A stretch of 64,000 nucleotides of DNA from Salinibaculum sp. SYNS191 (lineage in GTDB: Archaea > Halobacteriota > Halobacteria > Halobacteriales > Haloarculaceae): contig NZ_CP147838.1 in NCBI RefSeq assembly GCF_037338445.1, positions 3,658,001 through 3,722,000 on the forward strand, in the 5' to 3' direction. Position numbers and translations under genes: made by a program. This document shows, piece after piece, positions 33,784 through 42,561 of the stretch (position 1 is its first letter; the number at the start of each line of letters is the position of its first letter). A model generated the notes under the pieces. The model had not been told where the DNA came from, did no database searches, and was given only the letters and a program-made list of their open reading frames with translations.

Positions 33784-34677
33784 ATGACGTCCCACGACCA
33801 CGGACCCGAACCCGGGGCGGGTGACCGGAGCGTCCGGAAACTCGGACTGGTCGCCGTCATCAATCTGTTCGGGTTCGTCGTCGAACTGGTCGGGGGCCTG
33901 CTCTTTGGCTCCGTGGCACTCATCGGGGACGCCTTCCACATGCTCTTCGACGCGCTCGCCTACGTCATCGCGCTCGGGGCGACCCTCGTCGCACGGCGCT
34001 CGAATCCGGGCGGCCGGTGGTCCTACGGCCTGTATCGCGTCGAACCGTTCGCCGCCTTTCTCAACGGCCTCCTCCTCGTTCCGATGGTCGGCTACCTCCT
34101 GTTCGAGTCCTACCGGCGGTACCTCTCGCCGGTCGAGGTCGACACCACGATGACGCTCGTGCTGGCGACTGGCGGCCTCCTCGTCAACGTCGGGTCCGTC
34201 CTGGTCCTGCAGGGCGGCGAGATGAGCCTGAACGAGCGGGGCGCGTTCTACCACCTGCTGGGCGACGCCGGCGCGTCGGTCGCCGTCATCGTCTCGACGC
34301 TGGTCATCAGGTTCACCGGCGTCGTCGCAGTCGACCCGGCGACGGCAGTGGTCATCGCGGGCCTTATCGTCTGGTCGGCGCTGGTCCTCCTGCGGGAGAG
34401 CGGCGCGATATTCTTCCAGCAAAGCCCCGTCGACCCGGCGGCTGTACGGACCGCGCTCGCGGACCTCGACGCCGTCGACTCGGTGGAGGACCTCCACGTC
34501 TGGTCGCTCTCCAGCCAGATATCCGTCGCATCCGTGTTCGTGACGGACGCGACGACGTCGCTCGACGAGCGGGACGCTCTCGTCGGCCGGGTACACGAGG
34601 TCCTCGAATCCGAGTTCGGCATCACACATGCGACGGTCGAGGTCGTCAGCGAGCGACACGAACACCGACTGGCGTGA
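33784..34677 (+). CDS. Cation diffusion facilitator (Zn2+/Co2+/Cd2+ efflux)
   Basis: 297 residues from ATG 33784. Six transmembrane helices then a cytoplasmic ferredoxin-like domain (VRTALADLDAVDSVEDLHVWSLSSQISVASVFV). Metal-site residues appear in helix 2 (DAFHMLFDAL) and helix 5 (YHLLGDAGASVAV). A His-containing N-terminus (TSHDHG) precedes helix 1. It exchanges divalent metal ions for protons. Monocistronic; no metal-responsive regulator is adjacent. Confidence 0.93.
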   Translation: MTSHDHGPEPGAGDRSVRKLGLVAVINLFGFVVELVGGLLFGSVALIGDAFHMLFDALAYVIALGATLVARRSNPGGRWSYGLYRVEPFAAFLNGLLLVPMVGYLLFESYRRYLSPVEVDTTMTLVLATGGLLVNVGSVLVLQGGEMSLNERGAFYHLLGDAGASVAVIVSTLVIRFTGVVAVDPATAVVIAGLIVWSALVLLRESGAIFFQQSPVDPAAVRTALADLDAVDSVEDLHVWSLSSQISVASVFVTDATTSLDERDALVGRVHEVLESEFGITHATVEVVSERHEHRLA

Positions 34678-34796
34678 GCGTCAGCCCCCCTCTGGAGCAC
34701 TCGTCGCTGTTCGTCGGTCGGGTCAAAAAAGTCGAGTCGGGAGCCGGTGCGACTCGGGAGCACACCGAGCGGTGAGGACTGCCGAATAGTCCGACG

Positions 34797-35930
34797 TTAC
34801 TCCTCTTCTTCCTCTTCGCTGTCCTCGTCGTCAGTCGGCGTTTCAGTCTCCTCCTCCTCTTCTTCGTCTTCGGTCTCCTCCTCTTCGTCGAACGGCGTTT
34901 CAGTTTCTTCCTCGTCGAACGGCGTTTCAGTTTCTTCCTCGTCGAACGGGGTTTCGGTCTCCTCCTCTTCCTCGAACGGCGTTGCAGTCTCCTCTTCACC
35001 GAACGGCGTTTCAGTGTCTTCTTCTTCGAACGGCGTTGCAGTCTCCTCGTCTTCAGACGGGGTTTCGGTCTCCTCCTCTTCGAACGGCGTTGCAGTCTCC
35101 TCTTCGGTGACCGTTCCGGTCACTCCGGGGAATTGCCACTCCCAGATAGCGTCCTGAATCGGCGTCACCTGGACGGGGGCTTCATCGCCGGACGCGTTCC
35201 CGAGACCGATTGCGTACGCGGTGTAGGCCGATTCGTCGTCGAGGTCGAACGTCGTGCTGAACAGCGTCGTGCCGTCGTCCGCCCGGCGAACCTGCAGCGT
35301 CTGGTCGCCTTCCGGAACCGTCAGGTAATCGCCCACTTCACCGTACGCAACGTCTTCGTAGATAACCTCGGTGAGGTTATCGGCGGACAGGTCCACGCGC
35401 ACGATATCGACCGCGGGCACGTCAGGCGACAGGTGCGCAAACCTCAGAACCGAGAAATTTCCACCCGATTCCAGTGCGTTGTCGAGCGTGGACGTCACCT
35501 GAAGGCCGGCGTCGCCATTCTCGCCAAGCGTCCCGCTGGCGGTGAACGTCGCCGCTATACGGGGATTCAGACTGGCCTCCTGGCTCAAGACGGTCTCTCC
35601 GGACCCGGAATCAGTAATCTCTAGTTGAACCGGACCGCTGTCGACTGCCACGTAGTCGGTGGCGTTGCTGAACTCGACACCCGTCGCAACGGTCTCACCG
35701 TTGACGGAGACGTCGACGGGGCCCGCGTCCGCGACGGCGTGCAGGACACGGAGATACGCCTGATTCTGGTCGGGATTGCCGTCAACTCCCGGCGGTGCCT
35801 GCTGGGCGACTATCGAACCGTCATCGACCGCGACTGCCCCTGCGAACGTCGTTCCCACCAGCGCGAAGCCCGTGACGACTGTGAGGGCAATCACGAGCCT
35901 TGCAAGATTCGTTCTAGTTTTGCGATGCAT
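34797..35930 (-). CDS. Secreted DUF4397 protein with acidic repeat tail
   Basis: 377 residues. The Sec-like signal TNLARLVIALTVVTGFALVGTTFAGAVA is followed by a DUF4397 beta domain: NQAYLRVLHAVADAGPVDVSVNGETVATGVEF, FSVLRFAHLSPDVPAVDIVRVDLSADNLTEVIYEDVAYGEVGDYLTVPEG. After GVTGTVTEEE comes about 100 residues of TPF/TPS plus Glu/Asp runs, an extremely acidic tail. DUF4397 proteins are extracellular and of unknown function. There is no PGF-CTERM or TM anchor at the C-terminus, so it is probably released or held by the tail. Confidence 0.85.
   Translation of the reverse strand: MHRKTRTNLARLVIALTVVTGFALVGTTFAGAVAVDDGSIVAQQAPPGVDGNPDQNQAYLRVLHAVADAGPVDVSVNGETVATGVEFSNATDYVAVDSGPVQLEITDSGSGETVLSQEASLNPRIAATFTASGTLGENGDAGLQVTSTLDNALESGGNFSVLRFAHLSPDVPAVDIVRVDLSADNLTEVIYEDVAYGEVGDYLTVPEGDQTLQVRRADDGTTLFSTTFDLDDESAYTAYAIGLGNASGDEAPVQVTPIQDAIWEWQFPGVTGTVTEEETATPFEEEETETPSEDEETATPFEEEDTETPFGEEETATPFEEEEETETPFDEEETETPFDEEETETPFDEEEETEDEEEEEETETPTDDEDSEEEEEE
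34800..35112 (-). repeat. Tandem acidic (E)TPF-Dn/En coding repeats
   Basis: In-frame imperfect repeats of about 24-33 bases encode units such as ETPFDEEET and ATPFEEEE, eight or more in number, with the last part almost pure Glu. The near-identical units at 34880-34960 suggest recent slippage. Confidence 0.8.
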
Positions 35931-36499
35931 TGCAGTTGTTCAAACGGTGAACGACAGCCATTGTTATTCGCAACAATCACGTTCGCCGCGAAAGTAGCGC
36001 GAACTTGGAGAAAAAGTAACCCAATCTTTCACGGAAGTAGTCCGAACGATTCTGTGAGTTCGGCTCTCGGGACGGACGGCGTGACGCTCGCCGCAGCCAC
36101 GCCCTGTTGCGGTCAGAAAGCCGAACGTACCCGGACAGTTCTGTCGGATACTGGACTAGTTATCGACTGGTCCGGCCGACAGAATCCCTGTGATAGCTAC
36201 TTGCGCTACGGTTACCACAGGATACATGCTGGTTGCCGAGGCTGCAGCGACGGTCGGGACCCCGTGGAACCCGCCACATCCCTGGCCGAACTGGACGACC
36301 CACGACCAGACCTCCTTCCTGGGCGCCTCGATTGTGACTGCACGAGTGGCTTCGTCACTCGGTTCGGGCAGTGTCTTCTCTCCCGGTAGCTCTCACCTCA
36401 CCTCCCCGCTTGTGATTTTCGTCACACCTGGTCCCCCGTTGTCTCCGACCGACGGTACCGGGAGTCAAGAGGTATGGTCCTGCTGACGTAGTAACACGT
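35931..36499. other. 569-base gap without a supported gene
   Basis: Between the DUF4397 start and the acyltransferase start. The left side must hold the DUF4397 promoter. Small frames at 35776-35997 and 36190-36486 lack haloarchaeal codon bias. Nothing else recognised. Confidence 0.4.
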
Positions 36500-37291
36500 A
36501 TGAACGACAGTGGCGAGCGCATCGAGCGCCTCTCACCTCGCCGACGGGGGACGGTCGATTACATGCGGACGGCGGGCCAGCGAAGCAACGTCCACGGACT
36601 CGTCGAGGTCGACGTCACCGAGGCGCGACGGCGTCTCCGAACCATCGACGAGAGGACCGGGGAGCGACTCTCGTTTACGGCATTTCTCGCCTTCTGTCTC
36701 GCCCACGCCATCGACGACCACCCCGACATCAACGCCTACCGGGATTGGCGTGGTCGCGTGCACGTCTTCGACGACGTCGACGTGAACGTCCTCGTCGAGA
36801 CGACGGTCCGGAACGAACGAATTGGCGTCCCTCACGTTCTCCGCGGGGCCAACGAACGGTCACTGCGCTCGCTTCACGACGAGATTCGAGCGGCCCAGGA
36901 GTCTCCGGACCCGACGGAACTCTCGCGGTGGGGACGGACGGCCCTCCGACTCCCCGGATTCGCTCGGCGTCTCGTCTGGCGACTCCCGCAGTGGTTTCCA
37001 CAGCGCTGGAAATCCATGGCGGGAACTGTCGCTATCACTTCTGTGGGGATGTTTGGCGATGGCGGGGGATGGGCGGTCAGCCCCACGAACTACACCCTGC
37101 AGTTGACCGTCGGCGGTATCAGCACAAAACCGCGATTCGTCGACGGGGAGGTCAGGTCCCGGGAACTGCTCGCTCTGACAGTCACGTTTGACCACGACGT
37201 CGTCGACGGTGCGCCCGCGACCCGCTTCGTTCGACGGCTGGTGGAACTCATCGAAGACGCCCACGGGTTACACCCGGAGGAGGAACCGTAA
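36500..37291 (+). CDS. Stand-alone 2-oxoacid dehydrogenase E2 catalytic-domain protein
   Basis: 263 residues. It has only the acyltransferase core of dihydrolipoyl acyltransferases: RRRGTVDYMRTAGQRSNVHGLVEVDV at the N-terminus, AGTVAITSVGMFGDGGGWAVSP in the middle, and the catalytic DHDVVDGAPATRFVRRLVELIE (HxxxDG) near the C-terminus. Lipoyl and E1/E3-binding domains are absent, and no E1 or E3 genes are adjacent. It may be a CoA acyltransferase of unknown substrate in the chloramphenicol acetyltransferase-like fold. Confidence 0.85.
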   Translation: MNDSGERIERLSPRRRGTVDYMRTAGQRSNVHGLVEVDVTEARRRLRTIDERTGERLSFTAFLAFCLAHAIDDHPDINAYRDWRGRVHVFDDVDVNVLVETTVRNERIGVPHVLRGANERSLRSLHDEIRAAQESPDPTELSRWGRTALRLPGFARRLVWRLPQWFPQRWKSMAGTVAITSVGMFGDGGGWAVSPTNYTLQLTVGGISTKPRFVDGEVRSRELLALTVTFDHDVVDGAPATRFVRRLVELIEDAHGLHPEEEP

Positions 37292-37380
37292 TCGACTCGC
37301 AACTGCAGGCATCGACTCGACCGTCGAATGAGAGTGGTTAGTTTGAATACACTTCGTGCGCTGTGTTAGTGCAACGGAAC

Positions 37381-38637
37381 ATGCTCCCCGCTGACCCCCT
37401 TTCTTCGGCTCAGCCGCCTGTCCAGTCCGAAGATTACGAGTCTCGTTCCTCGCGGCGCGACGTGCTTGCAGTTCTCGGAACCGCAGCCACAGGTGCCGTC
37501 GCCGGCTGCAACGCGTTGGAGGACAGCTCAGACCCAGAGCCGTTTCACGACGGGGACTGGCACTCGTACGGCAATAGTCCGCAGAACGCGAGCCACGTCG
37601 AAGGCGGCGTCCCAGCGCCGGACGAGCACACACAAATCCTCCCCGCACAGTGGCAGTACGCGCCACCCGTCGTCTACGAGGATATCGTCTATTTCGCCGC
37701 TGACCGGCAGGTCACTGCTGTTACGCCCGACGGCGCTGAACAGTGGTCACGACGACTCGAAACACCGGTCTCCGGAGCGCCGGCTTTGGACCCCACCAGG
37801 GGTCGTCTGTACGTCCCGACGCGAATCCGTCGACCGTCGAGCGAGCCGGCGCAGGGGTCCGCAGCCATGACTATCCTCGCACTCTCTGACGGCGAAGTTG
37901 TCGACACGTACCGCGTTGGCGACCGCCGGACGTACGGCGCGACTGTGGTTTCGGGGGACGTGTACGCCCGCAGCGCCACGGCGTGTGTCAGACTCGGACC
38001 CGACGGAACTGAACGGTGGCGACAGCCGCTCGAAGCGCTCAGCTACGAGGAGTACAGACTCGGTGACGATACCGCGACGCAGGTCGCGCCCGCTGTCACC
38101 GACGACGGCGTGTACGTCCCCGACTACGACTCGCTGGTGAAACTCGACCCCGCGAGCGGGGAGGAACGCTGGCGTGTCCCCGTCGATACACCGTATGCCG
38201 CATCGGTTGTCGGTGACAGCATTGTGCAGACCGGCTGGCAAGAGACCGTCGCTGTCGAACCCTCTGGCGACGTCCGCTGGCGGCGCGACCTCTCTAGTCG
38301 TGCAGCCGCAGCGGTCGCCGCCGACGGCGACGTCTACGTCGTCGCAGGTGACCTCCACGAACTCGACGCCGAGACCGGCGAGACGAACTGGCAGGCTCAC
38401 GTCCCGACTGAGAACACGGCAGCACCGGTTGTGACCGACGAGAACGTCCTCGTCGAGTGTGAAGACCTCCGCGCCTTCCGTAGAGAGGCTAATGGTCTGC
38501 TGGGGCCGGAGCGCGAGCGCTGGCGGGTATCGTCAGTCCAGGGAGCGACGCTTTCCTCACCAGTCATCGCAGCCGGTCGCGCGTTCATTGTCGGCGCCAC
38601 GGGACTGGTTGCGCTCCGGTCTACCGAGAACGCGTGA
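37381..38637 (+). CDS. PQQ-like beta-propeller lipoprotein
   Basis: 418 residues from ATG 37381. Tat lipoprotein signal SSRRDVLAVLGTAATGAVAGC, then repeated propeller blades with the pattern (V/I)Y(F/V)-A/P-x-D ... L-D-x-x-(T/S)GE-x-x-W: for example KLDPASGEERWRVPV and ELDAETGETNWQAHV. It belongs to the outer-surface PQQ-repeat proteins frequent in haloarchaea; PQQ itself is probably not bound. A GTG six codons upstream is a less likely start. Followed by a convergent lipoprotein gene. Confidence 0.87.
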   Translation: MLPADPLSSAQPPVQSEDYESRSSRRDVLAVLGTAATGAVAGCNALEDSSDPEPFHDGDWHSYGNSPQNASHVEGGVPAPDEHTQILPAQWQYAPPVVYEDIVYFAADRQVTAVTPDGAEQWSRRLETPVSGAPALDPTRGRLYVPTRIRRPSSEPAQGSAAMTILALSDGEVVDTYRVGDRRTYGATVVSGDVYARSATACVRLGPDGTERWRQPLEALSYEEYRLGDDTATQVAPAVTDDGVYVPDYDSLVKLDPASGEERWRVPVDTPYAASVVGDSIVQTGWQETVAVEPSGDVRWRRDLSSRAAAAVAADGDVYVVAGDLHELDAETGETNWQAHVPTENTAAPVVTDENVLVECEDLRAFRREANGLLGPERERWRVSSVQGATLSSPVIAAGRAFIVGATGLVALRSTENA

Positions 38638-38683
38638 GAACGGACTCCGGACCCGCGACTGGAGGTCTACGCTTTCCCGTGAG

Positions 38684-39129
38684 TTATTCTCGCGGCCCCG
38701 GGAGCGTGTCTGAACAGGCTGCTCGCTCCCGAATTGAGAGCGCGCCGCTTTCCGCCTCGATATCGAGTCTCAGGAGCGGGCTCTCTCCCGCTCTACAATC
38801 GATTTCGGTACCTCCGACTGTCCAGTCGCGGTCCCCGACAGCCGCTCGGACGAGAATCGTCGCCTGGGGTGGGACTGCTGGACGCTCGACCGTCGTGTAG
38901 GTGGTCGTCGGGGCCGAGTCCTCGGCACCGGCGACGTACAGTTTCTGTGAGAAGAAGACGCTCTCCTCAGACGAGAGTTCGACGCGAACGCGTCGAGTTG
39001 TCTGCGAATGGTTGACGATGCCAAGTCTGAACCCCTCTCCGTTCGCGAGTGCGCCCGAACAGCCTGCGAGACAGTCGCTGAAACGATTCCAAGGATGCGC
39101 GACACCACCGTCCGACGCGGCACGGCCAT
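38684..39129 (-). pseudogene. Lipoprotein gene interrupted by a frameshift in its signal peptide
   Basis: A coding-like frame with product ending CRAGESPLLRLDIEAESGALS...TLPGPRE carries a lipobox CLAGC (first Cys codon 39071-39073) but is preceded only by a non-hydrophobic stretch with a TTG start. In the neighbouring frame ATG 39129 opens MAVPRRTVVSRILGIVSATV, a typical twin-Arg hydrophobic signal leading straight to that point. Joining the two by a shift of one or two bases near 39074-39090 restores a normal Tat lipoprotein of about 148 residues. It is either a recent null mutation or a sequencing error. The mature domain (GFRLGIVNHSQTTRRVRVEL) is unrecognised. Confidence 0.65.
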
Positions 39130-39239
39130 AGGTAGTGTTATCTATCAATAGTATTCAATATGGGGTGTCGCCAGCTGAACTCGCTATTCGCTCCGCCGCA
39201 TCGAACCGTCAGCCGAGTACAGAATTGGGGCGGCCACGC

Positions 39240-40580
39240 TCACTCCATCACGGATGTCCCGTCGAGGAGGTCCTCCCGTAGGCGGTCCACCACTGGTTTC
39301 ACCGCGTTCGCGAAGTGGTAGGCACCCACGAATGCAGCGACGAGGCGCACCACCTCGCGCTCGTTGGGAGGGTCGCGCCGTTTCGGGGCCTGAAAATCCC
39401 GAACTTCCCACTGGAGTCGATTCCAGGCAGGCAGCGAAAGCAGTGCTGCCAGACGCGTCGGTTCGACTGACTGGGCCTCTTCGACGGCTGCGATGGCCTG
39501 GTCACGGTACTCTCGCACCTCTTCGATCGTTTCTGGCATTCCGTACTTGCCTGACTGAATAGCGTCGACGACCTGTGAGAGCGCGAGTATCATCACCAGT
39601 GCGTGACCGCCACGGACGGTCGCCCGCGCGTAGTTGCGACGTATCCGAGCTTCTCGAGCCTCCCTGATGCGCCTCTCTGTCCAGGCCTGAACGTCGTAGA
39701 ACACTTGTTCGGCGGGCAGGCCATCTATCTTGCGCTCGAAGTCATCGGCTCCGGCGTCATCGCCAAGGTACAATTCGACTTGCCGACGGGTTACCGGGAT
39801 TAGATACCGAAACTGATCGGCCATCACCGAGAGCGTATCCTGATAGCTCGTGAGTGTCGAAGCCGCCTCGCGGTGGGCCTCGCGCAGCCCCGTGAGGTCG
39901 TCGAGCAGCGCTCGTCCCTCTTCGAGTCCGCCAGCCAGGCGTCCAGTGTCCAGAGGGTTCATCCGGGCGTTGCTCGGAACTGGCTCACCCAGGTCGACCG
40001 AGTGCCAACAGTCGGTCCGCATGTCCTCGAGATGATACGCCGTGGCAAGCGCATCCAGTGTGTTGCGACCGGGGGACTGCCAGGCGCTCTCGAAGGCACG
40101 CAGGTCCTGCCGGAGTCGGTCATGACGGCGTGTGAGTGTGGCCGTGTCCAGAGTCCCAGTTGCCGCATCGTAGGCGGCCCGGACCTCCGCAGCATCGGAG
40201 CGGATCGACCGCCACTCGTCAAGACGCTGTAGGGAACCTGGCTCGTCTGGTCCGTTCTCGATCTCGGAGAGGGTGTCCGTCCGCATCTCGCCGAGTTCGG
40301 TACTGAGTCCTTCGTTCGCGAATCCAGGCTCGCGAGGCACACCATTCAGGAGTTCCCTGGCGCGACGTCGGTGACGTGTCGCCAGCGTCTCCGGCACGGG
40401 TGCAGAATACGTCTCCGGCGGGTCTGGCATGTCCTGCACTACTGACCGCGACAACGTCGCCGGGTCGAAGCCGAGTTCTGGGTCACGCTCACCGACAATC
40501 GGCAGCGAGGAACACCCAGCCAGGGTCGTCAGACTCGCTGCGCTCCCGGCGAGAAATTGCCGGCGCGTGAGCCTATTCAT
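39240..40580 (-). CDS. Tat lipoprotein, helical, unknown function
   Basis: 446 residues from ATG 40580. Tat signal LTRRQFLAGSAASLTTLAGC, then a largely alpha-helical protein rich in Arg/Glu/Leu (RRHRRRARELLNGVP, TRRHDRLRQDLRAFESAW, TERRIREAREARIRRNYARATVRGGHALVMILA). No known domain recognised. The start overlaps the stop of the upstream lipoprotein gene by eight bases (ATG inside GATGAATAG), so the two are coupled and probably act together outside the membrane. The frame runs on upstream to 40826 but the Tat signal fixes the start. Confidence 0.8.
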   Translation of the reverse strand: MNRLTRRQFLAGSAASLTTLAGCSSLPIVGERDPELGFDPATLSRSVVQDMPDPPETYSAPVPETLATRHRRRARELLNGVPREPGFANEGLSTELGEMRTDTLSEIENGPDEPGSLQRLDEWRSIRSDAAEVRAAYDAATGTLDTATLTRRHDRLRQDLRAFESAWQSPGRNTLDALATAYHLEDMRTDCWHSVDLGEPVPSNARMNPLDTGRLAGGLEEGRALLDDLTGLREAHREAASTLTSYQDTLSVMADQFRYLIPVTRRQVELYLGDDAGADDFERKIDGLPAEQVFYDVQAWTERRIREAREARIRRNYARATVRGGHALVMILALSQVVDAIQSGKYGMPETIEEVREYRDQAIAAVEEAQSVEPTRLAALLSLPAWNRLQWEVRDFQAPKRRDPPNEREVVRLVAAFVGAYHFANAVKPVVDRLREDLLDGTSVME

Positions 40581-41229
40581 CCTCTCCCTCCGTGGGCGTC
40601 TCCGGGAAAATCGGATACGGTGGGGCGCGACACTCGTCGTGCCACGATGTCCCGCGACCACTGATGCCGTCCCCCGAGAAGGGCAAGCGGACAGCCACCG
40701 CGACGGTATCGTAGGCCTCGGTCTCACAGGTGGTCTCGGGGGAGCGAAACGGCCGACAAAACGACAGCTCGTAGCTATCCGGTCCACGCGCGACATCGTA
40801 CAGACGGAACTCGCGACACTGGGCAACAGTGGCCATCAGGAGGGCGACAGAGCGCTCTGCAAAGTCAGTCGCCTCGATGAATGCCTGGAGTCGGTCACCG
40901 GCGCTGTTTCCGGGTGCGAACGTCACGCTCGCAAGCTCGTCAGTCGTTGTGACGTACGTGTGGGCGTTAGAGATGACTTCCGCCTTGCTGTAGGGTGTCT
41001 GCCGGGATTGCTCGCCAGAACCGGTTTGCGGGGTCTGCTCTTCGGTCCAGAAGATGGGACGTGCATCTCTGTCGCGTACTTTCTCGCTTTCGTATTCTTC
41101 AACTGGACGAAGGTCTTCCACGTTCGGAGTTTCTTCCGCGAAGCGGTTCTCTTCGCGACAGCCGGCGACTGCAACGGCCACCCCAGCGGCAATTGCACGG
41201 AGTGCTTGGCGACGCGACCAGCCGACCAT
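40573..41229 (-). CDS. Tat lipoprotein, partner of the 446-residue lipoprotein
   Basis: 218 residues. SRRQALRAIAAGVAVAVAGC is a Tat lipoprotein signal. A charged linker leads to a domain beginning near TPYSKAEVISNAHTYVTTTDELASVTFAPGNSAGDRLQAFIEATDF and four Cys in the second half (QCREF, FCRPF, TCETEA, ECRAPP) that could form two disulphides in the oxidising exterior. No family recognised. First gene of a two-gene operon. Confidence 0.8.
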   Translation of the reverse strand: MVGWSRRQALRAIAAGVAVAVAGCREENRFAEETPNVEDLRPVEEYESEKVRDRDARPIFWTEEQTPQTGSGEQSRQTPYSKAEVISNAHTYVTTTDELASVTFAPGNSAGDRLQAFIEATDFAERSVALLMATVAQCREFRLYDVARGPDSYELSFCRPFRSPETTCETEAYDTVAVAVRLPFSGDGISGRGTSWHDECRAPPYPIFPETPTEGEDE

Positions 41230-41372
41230 TGAATAAATATCATTCAGAAAGACAATTGAAACTTACGCTCGACGCGACATACTGGCCAGATTACAGCACG
41301 AGCGAGGAGACGGCCCCAGCCAGAGCAACGGCACCGCAGGGCATGATTTATAATGGGAACGTACCAGCTGAC

Positions 41373-41585
41373 CTACTCTGGCGCTGGATTGGTATCGGAA
41401 CTGGAGTCCGAATAGTTGAACGCCCACAGCGTGAGGACGAACCCGGCAAACAAACTGCCGCCGCCGATCAAGAGCGGCAAGAGAGTATTTACTCGGGTCA
41501 TAAATGTGAGCAGCTCCGCCCCGGTGATCATCAGCCCGACACCTGCAATCAGGAGCTTGAACTCGAATAGTGTTGCTTGATCCAT
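41373..41585 (-). CDS. Small two-helix membrane protein
   Basis: 70 residues. Two predicted helices: FKLLIAGVGLMITGAELLTFM and LLPLLIGGGSLFAGFVLTLWAF, with a polar Ser/Asp tail. It reads with coding-like composition although the region is less GC-rich. Function unknown. Confidence 0.6.
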   Translation of the reverse strand: MDQATLFEFKLLIAGVGLMITGAELLTFMTRVNTLLPLLIGGGSLFAGFVLTLWAFNYSDSSSDTNPAPE

Positions 41586-41706
41586 ATGTGTCTACTCGAG
41601 CTAATTTCGTATAAATTCTGCCTCAACAACAATTCTGCAGTTGTCCTCCACATCGGAAGTCTCGACAGTCACAAGTTTCTTAGCCACTTCGCGTGAGATA
41701 ATTGTC

Positions 41707-41937
41707 ATGTCTGGGTGGTCTCCCCCCTCGATTCCCCGGCAGTGGCTCGTGATTATCGGCGTGCTGTACGTCCCGCTTCTCGCATATTCTCTGGTCGTCG
41801 TCCAAGAAGTCGTCGTAGTTGGGCTGTTCCCTGCATTTATCCTCGTCTCTTTGTATCTCCTCTGGCGGTTCCTTTCGGCGGTCGAAGCCATTGCCGATGC
41901 TTTGCAACGAATCGCACGCCAACGGGAACAGGAGTGA
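41707..41937 (+). CDS. Small two-helix membrane protein
   Basis: 76 residues from ATG 41707. Helices WLVIIGVLYVPLLAYSLVVVQ and VVVVGLFPAFILVSLYLLW are followed by an amphipathic C-terminal helix (RFLSAVEAIADALQRIARQREQE). The stop is immediately followed by a second small membrane-protein frame, suggesting a two-gene unit. Unrecognised. Confidence 0.6.
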   Translation: MSGWSPPSIPRQWLVIIGVLYVPLLAYSLVVVQEVVVVGLFPAFILVSLYLLWRFLSAVEAIADALQRIARQREQE

Positions 41938-41985
41938 GTGTCTTCTCGACCGAAGGTATTCCCTCAGGTCGTATCTGTCTACATC

Positions 41986-42174
41986 ATGCGCTGGCGCTCC
42001 GTAGAATTGTTCTTCCTCGTTGCCTTCGCCCTCCTGTTTCTCGTGACCGGTGCGTTTCGACCGGCCCAAACTAACGACGTTACTGCGGGATATGGCCGAC
42101 ACCGAGTGGCAGTCGCAGGCATCATCGCGATATTTGCTTGCGGGGTGTTCTTCTACAGAAGCCTCGATTCCTGA
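41986..42174 (+). CDS. Small two-helix membrane protein
   Basis: 62 residues from ATG 41986 (a GTG directly after the preceding stop, at 41938, would add 16 residues). Helices VELFFLVAFALLFLVTGAF and RVAVAGIIAIFACGVFFY flank a short polar loop. It lies downstream of the 76-residue membrane protein on the same strand. Unrecognised. Confidence 0.5.
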   Translation: MRWRSVELFFLVAFALLFLVTGAFRPAQTNDVTAGYGRHRVAVAGIIAIFACGVFFYRSLDS

Positions 42175-42561
42175 GTGGGCTCCAATGCACTGGACAACCA
42201 ATTTGCGGTGGTTCCGCGCGTTCGGTGGGACGCTACCTGTTGGTGATGGGACGTATTCGGAAGGCTCCCGCTCGTGGTGATACTCGGACCGGGGCAGTGT
42301 GTCTGTCTCCGCGGGATACTCGCCGTGCCACGAGAGTAGTTAATTATTCAACCATATGTTCCTTGGCGCTTCCCGGGGATAGTTTCTCGCGGGTGTCGCA
42401 CCCCCCGCTGACGCATCCAAGAGAGGCCCTCCAACCACTATCTTTCGTTGAGCGGAGAGCAACTGTGTTCACGCTCGGGAGCTATCGCTGATAGTTCCCA
42501 CTGGTTCGAGCAAGTATCTGTCGACGCATCGTTTATTGGTACAGCAGAAGGTCGATGAAAC
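42175..42561. other. 387-base gap without a supported gene
   Basis: AT-rich pocket TTAATTATTCAACCATATG near 42340-42358. No coding-like frame was found. The right edge holds the promoter of the lipoprotein gene at 42562 (CGTTTATTGG near 42530-42540, about 28 bases before its ATG). Confidence 0.45.

Noticed and set aside
35776..36486. Small plus-strand frames in the DUF4397 promoter region
   Set aside because: No haloarchaeal codon bias, overlap with the DUF4397 start, no recognisable motif.
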